The position numbers were made by a program, and so were the translations under genes. From assembly GCA_002408485.1 (NCBI GenBank), contig DHSP01000030.1, forward strand, positions 1 to 8,806: a DNA stretch of 8,806 nt, in the 5' to 3' direction. Below are positions 1 through 6,807 of the stretch, piece by piece (position 1 is the stretch's first letter; every line of letters begins with the position of its first letter). The DNA is from Proteiniphilum sp. UBA5283 (GTDB taxonomy: Bacteria; Bacteroidota; Bacteroidia; Bacteroidales; Dysgonomonadaceae). The notes under the pieces were generated by a model. The model did no database searches and was not told where the DNA came from. It saw only the letters and a program-made list of their open reading frames with translations.

Positions 1-260
1 CTGCAGCGTCTCCGTCGTCCAATGGAGGGGTGAGAGAGGTGATTTCGCCGCTTGAAGGAAAATTTTTCCTCACCAAAGATTCGTCGGAGACCCCGCTGAA
101 AGTGGGAGATGCCGTGAAAAAAGATGATATCGTCGGATACATTGAATCGATGAAAACATACAATGCTGTCGCTGCAGAAGAAGACGGCGTGGTGACAGAG
201 ATTTGTTTCGCCAACGGCGATTCTGTAGACGAAGACGACGTACTCATTAAAATGCAGTGA
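1..260 (+). CDS. Biotin-carrier (biotinyl) domain, 5' truncated: C-terminus of a decarboxylase alpha chain or a separate carrier subunit
   Basis: The reading frame is open from the left edge (first full codon at 3) to a TGA at 258-260, so the protein begins outside the window. A GTG at 30 is available but probably internal. The first visible residues are a short Ala/Ser/Pro/Gly linker, typical of the flexible arm before a biotinyl domain. The domain follows, with the motif ESMKTYN; the Lys codon at 153-155 is the expected biotinylation site. Usual carriers have EAMKM or AMKT, so the Ser is a variant. The segment between the first strand and the KVGD turn is longer than in many decarboxylase carriers and resembles the thumb of AccB-type carriers. 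The domain would shuttle carboxybiotin from a carboxyltransferase to the membrane beta subunit encoded next, whose start overlaps this stop. I cannot tell whether it is the tail of an OadA-like alpha chain or a stand-alone gamma/carrier subunit, because the upstream part is missing. Confidence 0.85.
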   Translation, partial: AASPSSNGGVREVISPLEGKFFLTKDSSETPLKVGDAVKKDDIVGYIESMKTYNAVAAEEDGVVTEICFANGDSVDEDDVLIKMQ

Positions 261-1471
261 TGATGGGCGAATTTTTTTCTAACTTAGTGGAAGTAACTGG
301 TTTCGGCTTTGTTGACTGGGGCACTGTCCTGATGTGGGTCATCTCCGGGATGCTGTTGTACATGGGTATTTTTAAACAGTATGAGCCTTTGTTGTTGGTG
401 CCCATCGGTTTTGGCGTACTTCTGGCGAATCTTCCCGGCGCCGGGTTGGCGGTTGTTGAGGGCAACATGGTAGTGAATCCGGACGGTAGCCTGATGAATC
501 TGCCCGAGATTGCCTCCAGGTATGGCATCATTAATCTCCTCTATTATTCTCTAATCAAGTCCGGTATCCTCCCTCCCATCATCTTTATGGGCGTGGGGGC
601 TTTGACCGATTTTGGCCCGATGCTGAGAAATCTGAAACTTGCTTTCTTTGGTGGAGCGGCACAGATAGGTATCTTTACGGTGGTCATCCTTGCGGTGCTG
701 ATGGGGTATTCGTTGCCCGAAGCAGCCTCGATGGGTATCATTGGAGGGGCCGACGGGCCGACTGCCATCTACACCACCATCAAGCTGGCACCGCACATGC
801 TGGGTCCCATTGCCATTGCTGCCTATTCCTACATGGCGATGGTTCCGGTAATCATTCCCGCCGTGGCAAAGCTGCTGATGACAAAAGAAGAGTTCGCCAT
901 TCACATGAAGAAGATGGACAAGCAGTATCCTCCGAAAAACGAGATCAGGCATCTGAGGGCAGTCAAGATTATCTTCCCCATCGTACTGACGCTGGTCGTT
1001 TCTGTGCTTGTACCTTCTGCTGCTCCTCTCATTGGTATGCTGATGCTGGGTAACCTTTTAAAAGAGATAGGCCCCAATACAGCCCGTCTGGCAGATGCTG
1101 CTTCCGGCCCCATCATGAATACAGCCACGGTATTCCTGGGTGTGTGCGTGGGCGCGACCATGCCTGCGCATGTCTTTCTCCGGTGGGAGACCATTGGAAT
1201 TCTTGTATTGGGTTTGTTTGCTTTTGCAATCTCTATAGCAGGAGGTATTTTAGCGGTAAAACTCTATAACAAGGGGGCGAAAAAGAAGATCAATCCGCTG
1301 GTGGGCGCAACCGGACTGAGTGCGGTGCCCATGGCTTCTCGTGTTGCCAATGAGATGGCGCTGAAGTATGATAAATCGAATCACATCCTGCAGTACTGCA
1401 TGTCGAGTAACGTCTCCGGCGTAATTGGCTCGGCAGTGGCTGCAGGCGTGTTGATCGCCTTCTTAGGTTAA
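260..1471 (+). CDS. oadB: Sodium ion-translocating decarboxylase, beta subunit (OadB/MmdB/GcdB family)
   Basis: This is the integral membrane subunit that decarboxylates carboxybiotin and couples this to Na+ export across the inner membrane. The protein is about 403 residues, slightly shorter than the roughly 430 of enterobacterial OadB, and mostly hydrophobic helices. The family signature GGADGPTAI lies at about residues 163-171 (counted from the GTG at 257; Asp codon 752-754) and holds the conserved Asp of the re-entrant ion-binding region. Near the C-terminus NVSGVIGSAVAAG (Asn385, Gly388, Ser392) matches the conserved polar last helix. GTG 257, ATG 260 and ATG 263 are all in frame. I chose ATG 260 because it overlaps the upstream TGA by one base, suggesting translational coupling to the carrier gene. 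The substrate (oxaloacetate, methylmalonyl-CoA, glutaconyl-CoA or malonate) is set by the carboxyltransferase, which is not visible, so the oadB symbol names the family rather than a proven substrate. The gene converges with the aminotransferase gene 11 bases away. Confidence 0.93.
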   Translation: MMGEFFSNLVEVTGFGFVDWGTVLMWVISGMLLYMGIFKQYEPLLLVPIGFGVLLANLPGAGLAVVEGNMVVNPDGSLMNLPEIASRYGIINLLYYSLIKSGILPPIIFMGVGALTDFGPMLRNLKLAFFGGAAQIGIFTVVILAVLMGYSLPEAASMGIIGGADGPTAIYTTIKLAPHMLGPIAIAAYSYMAMVPVIIPAVAKLLMTKEEFAIHMKKMDKQYPPKNEIRHLRAVKIIFPIVLTLVVSVLVPSAAPLIGMLMLGNLLKEIGPNTARLADAASGPIMNTATVFLGVCVGATMPAHVFLRWETIGILVLGLFAFAISIAGGILAVKLYNKGAKKKINPLVGATGLSAVPMASRVANEMALKYDKSNHILQYCMSSNVSGVIGSAVAAGVLIAFLG

Positions 1472-1475
1472 GTTG

Positions 1476-1525
1476 TATTCCGTTAATCCAGAATGTCTCG
1501 AATTGCTTCTGCGATTAACGGAATA
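1476..1525. repeat. 12-bp perfect inverted repeat between convergent genes, spanning the aminotransferase stop codon
   Basis: The arms are TATTCCGTTAAT at 1476-1487 and ATTAACGGAATA at 1514-1525, perfectly complementary with a 26-base spacer. The left arm contains the aminotransferase stop codon (1483-1485) and the right arm codes for its Gly-Ile-Pro-Leu-Ile near the C-terminus. It lies 5 bases after the oadB stop. It could fold as a stem-loop in either transcript and help end or stabilise both messages. Neither side has a clear U-tract, so it is not a standard intrinsic terminator. Confidence 0.5.
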
Positions 1526-2679
1526 CCCCGTTTGATTGTCTCCACGTCCGTGTTGCAGAACGATACCCGCATGTGGTTGTTTTTGATTCCGTCGGGATCG
1601 AACGTTTTGCCGGTAACAAAGACTACCCCTTTCTCAATCGCTTTTTTCAGTATCTCTGTGGCATCGGCTCCTTCCGGTAACCGCAACCATGTATAAAACC
1701 CTCCGCGCGGTTTTTCGAAGGTCACGTATTCCGGCAGGCAGGCTTCGAGAGACTCAATCATGGCTGCCCCCCTTCTTTTATACTCATCCCTTACCTGAGC
1801 AACATATTGATGTATATGCCCCTCCCGGATAAACTTGTCCGCGATGACCTGCGAAATGCTGGGTGAGCAGGCATCGATCGATTGTTTGATCAGTTCGCAT
1901 TTCCGGTAAATTGATTCCGGCACCAGCATCCATCCCAGCCTTAATCCCGGTCCCAATATTTTGGAGAATGAACCGGTAAAGCAAACGTCGATCCCTTCCG
2001 GATCCATTGTTTTGATCAGCTGCATCTTCGGTACATCTTCTTCGTGAAACCAGAGGTCACTGTACACATCGTCCTCAATAATGGGGATCTCCTGGTCCTT
2101 CAGCACATCTACCATCTGCCGCTTCACTTCCTCAGAGTAGATAATTCCGGCCGGGTTGTGAAAGTTGGGCGAGTAATAGAGGAACTTTGGTTTTGGCGAA
2201 GTGTTTTCCAGCCTTTTTTTTAGCTGGCCGATATCCAGTCCGTCTCCGTTCAGCGGAACGGTCACCAGGTTCGCCTGATAGGCACGAAATGCCGACAGTG
2301 CACCGATAAAGCTCGGTGTTTCCACCAGAACCGGGTCGCCCGGGTCCAGAAAAGCCTTTGCCAGGATGTGAATTGCCTGCAGAGACCCTGTGGTGATAAT
2401 CAGCCGGTTGCTTTTTACCGGAAGCCCCTTTGCTCCCAGATAGTCCGACAACGATTCGAGCAGGTTGGGGAGGCCGGTCGTCGGGCCGTACTGCATGGCA
2501 ACCTGCTTTTCTTTGTCCGTCAGGGAGTTGTATATTGTGTCGATTGTTTCGAGCGGAAACAGTTCGTTGCCCGGCATTCCGCCGGCAAAGGAGATCATGT
2601 TGGGAGCCGTGGCGAGGCTCATCAGGTCGCGTATTTCGGAAGAGCGAAGGTTCGCCACGCTGTTTGAAAAACGGGTCAT
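1483..2679 (-). CDS. PLP-dependent fold-type I aminotransferase (LysN/Kat II-like, 2-aminoadipate/aromatic aminotransferase family)
   Basis: The 398-residue cytosolic enzyme has a complete class I/II aminotransferase layout. FAGGMP lies at 31-36, and PNFHNPAG at 171-178 carries the conserved Asn175. IEDDVY at 201-206 gives the Asp203/Tyr206 pair that contacts PLP. GSFSK at 236-240 ends in the Schiff-base Lys240 (codon 1960-1962). PRGGFYTW is at 324-331, and Arg371 in HMRVSF is the likely carboxylate-binding Arg. It resembles the catalytic half of MocR-type proteins and LysN-type aminotransferases but has no DNA-binding N-terminus. The ATG at 2677-2679 gives the normal family length. It is the last gene of the ior-paaK cluster, 71 bases after the ACT gene. 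In that setting its likely job is to interconvert aromatic amino acids and aryl-pyruvates such as phenylpyruvate or indolepyruvate. That substrate is inferred from context; 2-aminoadipate, leucine or broad specificity remain possible. Confidence 0.9.
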   Translation of the reverse strand: MTRFSNSVANLRSSEIRDLMSLATAPNMISFAGGMPGNELFPLETIDTIYNSLTDKEKQVAMQYGPTTGLPNLLESLSDYLGAKGLPVKSNRLIITTGSLQAIHILAKAFLDPGDPVLVETPSFIGALSAFRAYQANLVTVPLNGDGLDIGQLKKRLENTSPKPKFLYYSPNFHNPAGIIYSEEVKRQMVDVLKDQEIPIIEDDVYSDLWFHEEDVPKMQLIKTMDPEGIDVCFTGSFSKILGPGLRLGWMLVPESIYRKCELIKQSIDACSPSISQVIADKFIREGHIHQYVAQVRDEYKRRGAAMIESLEACLPEYVTFEKPRGGFYTWLRLPEGADATEILKKAIEKGVVFVTGKTFDPDGIKNNHMRVSFCNTDVETIKRGIPLIAEAIRDILD

Positions 2680-2750
2680 AAGATTGAAAATTTGAAGTCT
2701 ATAACGAGGTGTCTGAAAGCAGGTGAATTGTAAAGGGTTCAGGTTTGCGT

Positions 2751-3176
2751 TTACAGTTGATAGAGATCACTGGCGGAGAGCAGCCTCATCCGGTTGTTTT
2801 GCAACACTTCCGTCACCTGCTGCATATCTGCAGCACGGATCACCGCCAGAGCCACGTCGTTGTTGGAAAAAGCGTACATATAGTCAATATTGATCTTCTC
2901 TTCGGTCAGGATTTGCAGAATCCGGTAGAGAGACCCGGGCTTGTCGGGGATATTCACGCAGACCACGTCGGTGAGCCCGATGGAGAATCCGGCCTCTTCA
3001 AGTACTTTTTTTGCCAGTTCGGGCCTGCCCACTACCATGCGCACGATGCCATAGTCCGCTGTTTCCGCCACGCTGAGGGCAGTGATGTTCACGTCGTTTT
3101 CGGCCAATATCCGGGTTAGTTCGGTTAGTCGCCCCGACCGGTCTTCCAGAAAAACGGAAAGTTGTTTGATGTGCAT
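2751..3176 (-). CDS. Small protein made of two tandem ACT domains (amino-acid-binding regulator)
   Basis: The 141-residue protein consists of two ACT-like modules and no catalytic domain. The first covers about residues 1-66, with the ligand-turn motif EDRSGRL at 11-17. The second covers about 69-141, with the more canonical IPDKPGSL at 76-83. ACT pairs usually assemble side by side and bind amino acids at the interface. Stand-alone tandem-ACT proteins of this type are often found beside phenylacetate-CoA ligase and indolepyruvate oxidoreductase genes. It sits between paaK (98-base gap, 3177-3274) and the aminotransferase gene (71-base gap), all on the same strand. The likely role is sensing an aromatic amino acid and modulating one of these enzymes, but no target is shown by the sequence. 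The start ATG at 3174-3176 places the first beta strand right at the N-terminus, as expected. There is no obvious Shine-Dalgarno sequence, and neither flanking gap shows a convincing promoter. Confidence 0.88.
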   Translation of the reverse strand: MHIKQLSVFLEDRSGRLTELTRILAENDVNITALSVAETADYGIVRMVVGRPELAKKVLEEAGFSIGLTDVVCVNIPDKPGSLYRILQILTEEKINIDYMYAFSNNDVALAVIRAADMQQVTEVLQNNRMRLLSASDLYQL

Positions 3177-3274
3177 GTCGTTTGATTTAATGATTTGTTT
3201 TCCGGTTGCCAGCTATCCTGAATTCCGGTCTTCGAATCTTTTGTCTTGTATTTTATTATTTTTGTCTTATCCGA

Positions 3275-4573
3275 TTAGCATTTTCTGTGATCGATCACCC
3301 GTTTTGCTTTCCCTTCGGAACGCTCGATGCTGTTGGGTTCCACCAGCCTGATTTTAGCACTGATTCCCAGCATGCTTTTAATGTTGTGGTCGATGCGTCC
3401 CCGTATACCCTCCAGTTCGCGAATGCTGTCGGACCAGTTTTTCTCGTCTATTTCCACGAGAATCTCCAGGCTGTCGAGGTTATTTTCTCTTTTGATGATC
3501 AACTGGTAGTGGGGAGATGTTTCCGTGATCTCCATCAGTACCGCCTCAATCTGTGTGGGGAAGACATTTACGCCGCGAATGATGAGCATGTCGTCTGTGC
3601 GGCCAAGGCATTTATCCATGCGTACCAGGGTGCGTCCGCAGTCGCACTTCTCCCTGTGCAGCCGGGTGAGGTCGCGTGTGCGGTACCGCAGCAGCGGCAT
3701 GGCCACTTTGCTTACCGACGTGAATACCAGTTCACCCAGTTCGCCGTCCGGGAGAACTTCCAGTGTTTCCGGGTCGATGATTTCGGGGATGAAGTGATCC
3801 TCAAAAATATGGTTCCCGCACTGGCACTCGCACTCCATGGAAACGCCCGGCCCGATTACTTCGCTCAGCCCATAAATATCGTATGCTTTGATCTGTAGCA
3901 GTTGTTCAATTTCACTCCGCATCTCGTTTGTCCATGGCTCCGCACCGAATACGCCGGTACGGAGTTTGATCTCTTCGGGGGAAATGCCTTCTTTCCGGAT
4001 GCTTTCACCCAGGTGCGCCGCATAGGAAGGAGTACATGCGAGTATGGTTGCTCCGAAGTCGGTCATGAACTGCAGTTGTTTTTTTGTGTTCCCCGTAGAG
4101 ATGGGAATCACGGTGGCGCCCACTTTCTCGGCGCCGTAATGCAGGCCCAGCCCCCCCGTGAACGGGCCATATCCGTAAGCGATCTGGATGGTATCGCCGC
4201 CGTGGATACCCGCCATGGTCAGGCTGCGTGCCACCACCTCGGCCCATATTTCCAGGTCGTGTTGCGTGTACCCCACTACGGTGGGTTTTCCCGTGGTGCC
4301 GCTCGAAGCGTGAATGCGCACCACGTCGCTTTGCGGCACGGTGAACAGTCCGAATGGATAATTGTCGCGCAGGTCGGTTTTCGTGGTAAAGGGCAGCCGC
4401 TTTAGCTGATCCACGCTCCCTACGTCGCCAGGTTTTATGCCTGCCTCGTTTAGTTTATTCCTGTAAAACGGCACGTTGTCGTACAACCGTTGAATCGTTC
4501 TGGCGAGGCGCTTGCTTTGTATTTCGTGTAGTTGTTGCCTGTCGGCACATTCAATTTCCGGGTTCCAGATCAT
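3275..4573 (-). CDS. paaK: Phenylacetate-CoA ligase (AMP-forming, PaaK family)
   Basis: This cytosolic adenylate-forming enzyme converts an arylacetate, ATP and CoA to arylacetyl-CoA, AMP and PPi. At 432 residues it has the usual compact PaaK length. The phosphate-binding loop SSGTTGKPT lies at 90-98 and YGLSE at 234-238. MECECQCGNHIFEDHF at about 247-261 matches the family's MEC...EDHF block. YRTRD is at 297-301, and the hinge block GRTDDMLIIRGVNVFP is at 324-339. EGKAKRV at 420-426 holds the C-terminal catalytic Lys, probably Lys422. The Cys residues at 248, 250, 252, 310 and 312 are absent from the aerobic proteobacterial enzymes as I recall them and could form a metal site. The ATG start overlaps the iorB stop by four bases (ATGA, 4570-4573), a strong sign of coupling. 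Beside iorAB, the substrate could be phenylacetate, hydroxyphenylacetate or indoleacetate. Confidence 0.93.
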   Translation of the reverse strand: MIWNPEIECADRQQLHEIQSKRLARTIQRLYDNVPFYRNKLNEAGIKPGDVGSVDQLKRLPFTTKTDLRDNYPFGLFTVPQSDVVRIHASSGTTGKPTVVGYTQHDLEIWAEVVARSLTMAGIHGGDTIQIAYGYGPFTGGLGLHYGAEKVGATVIPISTGNTKKQLQFMTDFGATILACTPSYAAHLGESIRKEGISPEEIKLRTGVFGAEPWTNEMRSEIEQLLQIKAYDIYGLSEVIGPGVSMECECQCGNHIFEDHFIPEIIDPETLEVLPDGELGELVFTSVSKVAMPLLRYRTRDLTRLHREKCDCGRTLVRMDKCLGRTDDMLIIRGVNVFPTQIEAVLMEITETSPHYQLIIKRENNLDSLEILVEIDEKNWSDSIRELEGIRGRIDHNIKSMLGISAKIRLVEPNSIERSEGKAKRVIDHRKC

Positions 4574-5151
4574 CTTGTTTCGATGGATTTATCTTTTCCT
4601 AGCCTGAAAGCTTTCAGGTTTGTCGTTACTATTGCTTCTCCTTTTCTCGCAAAAAACATCCTGATGGCCTTTTCCAGTTCTTCGGCATCAATGCCGATGT
4701 GTGGAGCTGCCGCACCGAGCATGGCCACGTTGTACGTTTTCGGGCTCCCTGCCTCCCTGGCAATCGACTTTGCCTCCACGAGGAGGCTCGCCGCCGATTC
4801 CCGTATGTTATTCAACAGTTCCTTTTCGTCGGGGTAGTTGTCGATGTTTTCGTACGGCTCGGTCGAGGTAACAATGACACCCTCCGTTGAAAGAAAAGGA
4901 AGGTATCGTAACGATTCCATCGGTTCAATGGATAAGATCAGGTCGGCTTTCCCAAGCGGGATCAGGTCCGAGTATATCTCTTCGGTGGAGATGCGCAGAT
5001 GCGACTCCACGGCTCCGCCTCGTTGACTCATGCCATGTACTTCGGCCTGTTTAACATGAAGGCCGAGGTTCATCGCCGCCAGGTCAACGATTGAAGCAAT
5101 CGTGAGAATGCCCTGGCCTCCTACGCCGGCTATAATGATGTTTTTTTGCAT
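4570..5151 (-). CDS. iorB: Indolepyruvate ferredoxin oxidoreductase, beta subunit
   Basis: This is the gamma-type (2-oxoacid:ferredoxin oxidoreductase catalytic) subunit that pairs with IorA to interconvert aryl-pyruvates and arylacetyl-CoA plus CO2, using ferredoxin. It is 193 residues from the chosen start, the normal family length. The glycine-rich GVGGQGIL motif is at residues 9-16, and EVHGMSQRGG, about 25 residues further on, is highly characteristic of IorB. I chose ATG 5149-5151 because the first beta strand (NIIIAGVGG) then starts at residue 4 and AGGA at 5160-5163 sits 8 bases upstream as a fair ribosome binding site. An in-frame ATG at 5176-5178 would add nine poorly fitting residues. 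The start lies inside the last codons of iorA (overlap 5130-5151), and the stop overlaps the paaK start, so iorA, iorB and paaK are very likely one message. Confidence 0.93.
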   Translation of the reverse strand: MQKNIIIAGVGGQGILTIASIVDLAAMNLGLHVKQAEVHGMSQRGGAVESHLRISTEEIYSDLIPLGKADLILSIEPMESLRYLPFLSTEGVIVTSTEPYENIDNYPDEKELLNNIRESAASLLVEAKSIAREAGSPKTYNVAMLGAAAPHIGIDAEELEKAIRMFFARKGEAIVTTNLKAFRLGKDKSIETR

Positions 5152-6725
5152 ATTTTTTTTCCTAAGGTTTGTACGCATTCCCGCTGTGAGATGATCACCG
5201 AGACGCCGTTATAATCGAACTCTTCTTTCAGGATTTCCACATTTTCATCCAGGTTCTTTTTCAGGGGCACCATCAGTCTGATGTGATCTTCTTCTACGCC
5301 GATTCCTTTGCATAGATCGAAGAACCTGCCGGTGCCGGCCGAATCCTGTCCCCCCGTCATGGCGGTGGTATCGTTGTCGGAGATGATCACGGTGATTGGT
5401 GACTGGTCATTTACCGCATCCAAAAGTCCCGTCATGCCCGAATGGGTGAAGGTTGAGTCGCCGATCACGCATACGGCCGGCTTCATCCCTGCGTCGGCAG
5501 CTCCTTTTGCCATGGTGATGGAGGCACCCATGTCCACGCAGGTGCTGATGGTGCTGTAGGGAGGCAGGGCTCCCAGCGTGTAGCAGCCGATATCGCCAAA
5601 CACCTGTTTCTGCGGATAAGCTTCCATTGCCAGGTTAATTGCGTCGAACAGGTCGCGGTGGCTACATCCCTGGCAAAGCATGGGCGGACGGGGTGCGACT
5701 ATTGGGGGAATGTTGTTCGGCTCTTTTGTTGTCACACCGAGTGCCTTTTCCAGCAGGTTGGGAGAGAGTTCTCCCGTTCGCGGCAGTGCCCCGTTCAGTC
5801 GTCCCTGTATTTTGTCGTTGCCGAAATAGCCCCTCATCAGCTCCTCGTACACCGGGTATCCTTCCTCCACAATCAGGATCTCTTCGTATTTGTCCGCAAA
5901 CTCATTCAGCGTCTTTTCCGGCAGAGGGTATTGCGATATTTTCAGTACGGGCATATTCAGCCGGTAGGTGCTGATGACCTCCATTGTGTAATTGTAACCA
6001 ATGCCGAAGGCAATCACTGCCCTTTTCCCCTCCCCTTCTGTCACCCCGTTGTAGGGAGATGACTCCGACAGTGAAACCAGCGTCTGCTGTTTCTGTAGCA
6101 ACTGTTGATAATTTCTTCGTGCATTTGCCGGCAGCAGGATCCATTTTCCTTTTTCCTCCGAGGGAGTCAGCCTGTTTTGTTCTCTCGGTTCGCTCCGGGT
6201 TACAACTGCCCGGGAGTGAGACAAGCGGGTAGGTATGCGAAGCAGCACGGGTAGTCCGGTTTGCTCAGAGAGGTCAAAAGCATGCCGTGTTATGCGGTAG
6301 GTCTCCTGCTGGTTGGCAGGCTCCAGCACCGGGATCATGGCAAATTTGCCATAGACGCGGCTGTCCTGTTCATTTTGAGAGGAGTGCATGGAGGGGTCAT
6401 CGGCCACCACCAGCACCAGTCCCCCGTGAATACCGGTGATGGATGAGTTCATAAACGCATCAGCAGCCACATTCAGTCCCACGTGTTTCATGCAGACCAG
6501 GCTGCGTTTGCCGGCGTACGACATGCCCAGGGCCGCTTCGTAAGCTGTCTTTTCGTTTGTAGCCCATGCCGAACGGACGTTTGATCCTTTCGCTTGCGGC
6601 GATTTTTGTATGTATTCGGTAATTTCGGTCGAGGGTGTGCCGGGATAGGCATATACGCCCGATATTCCTGCATCCAATGCGGCCTGTGCAATGGCCTCGG
6701 CACCCAGTAGCAATTGTTTGTTCAT
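5130..6725 (-). CDS. iorA: Indolepyruvate ferredoxin oxidoreductase, alpha subunit (TPP-dependent), form without C-terminal ferredoxin domain
   Basis: This is the thiamine diphosphate-binding subunit of the oxygen-sensitive enzyme that interconverts indolepyruvate or other aryl-pyruvates and arylacetyl-CoA. The N-terminal pyrimidine-binding domain has YPGTPSTEI at 27-35, then the typical MKHVGLNVAADAFMN block from 79. The C-terminal half has CQGCSHRDLF at 351-360 and the diphosphate-binding region from GDST at 422-425 to Asn451. The protein ends at residue 531, soon after the GVSVIISQREC strand. Classical archaeal IorA continues for roughly 100 more residues with a two-cluster ferredoxin domain (CxxCxxC motifs). 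None is present here, and iorB begins immediately, leaving no room for one. The last residues (KKICKKTSL) are read through two A-tracts. The ATG at 6723-6725 starts directly at the conserved KQLLLG strand. It is the first gene of the operon, with a candidate promoter about 80 bases upstream. Confidence 0.94.
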   Translation of the reverse strand: MNKQLLLGAEAIAQAALDAGISGVYAYPGTPSTEITEYIQKSPQAKGSNVRSAWATNEKTAYEAALGMSYAGKRSLVCMKHVGLNVAADAFMNSSITGIHGGLVLVVADDPSMHSSQNEQDSRVYGKFAMIPVLEPANQQETYRITRHAFDLSEQTGLPVLLRIPTRLSHSRAVVTRSEPREQNRLTPSEEKGKWILLPANARRNYQQLLQKQQTLVSLSESSPYNGVTEGEGKRAVIAFGIGYNYTMEVISTYRLNMPVLKISQYPLPEKTLNEFADKYEEILIVEEGYPVYEELMRGYFGNDKIQGRLNGALPRTGELSPNLLEKALGVTTKEPNNIPPIVAPRPPMLCQGCSHRDLFDAINLAMEAYPQKQVFGDIGCYTLGALPPYSTISTCVDMGASITMAKGAADAGMKPAVCVIGDSTFTHSGMTGLLDAVNDQSPITVIISDNDTTAMTGGQDSAGTGRFFDLCKGIGVEEDHIRLMVPLKKNLDENVEILKEEFDYNGVSVIISQRECVQTLGKKICKKTSL

Positions 6726-6807
6726 AATCAGGATAACCTGCTTTTGCAGAGATTTGCGTCAATTGTTTCGTTTTATTACAAAAACGGCGTTTAGGTTTAC
6801 AAAATTA

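Noticed and set aside
3177..3274. 98-base AT-rich gap between paaK and the ACT gene as a possible separate promoter or small RNA
   Set aside because: No TAnnTTTG-like element on the - strand, no stable stem-loop and no U-tract terminator were found, so simple co-transcription is the better reading.
3206..3898. 230-residue open frame on the + strand opposite paaK
   Set aside because: It lies within the well-supported PaaK coding region, the translation shows no family motif, and its composition is that of a coding shadow.
5087..5103. 7-bp hairpin with 3-base loop (ACGATTG / CAATCGT) inside iorB
   Set aside because: It encodes conserved IorB residues (TIASIVD region), is short, has no U-tract and is about 50 bases from the A-tract, too far for a standard frameshift stimulator. 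It is probably chance.
5152..5178. Upstream in-frame ATG for iorB at 5176-5178
   Set aside because: It would add nine basic residues before the conserved first strand. ATG 5149-5151 has AGGA 8 bases upstream and gives the normal N-terminus.
6729..6740. CAGG-N4-CCTG symmetry just upstream of the iorA start
   Set aside because: Only four base pairs, expected by chance, and with no other supporting signal.
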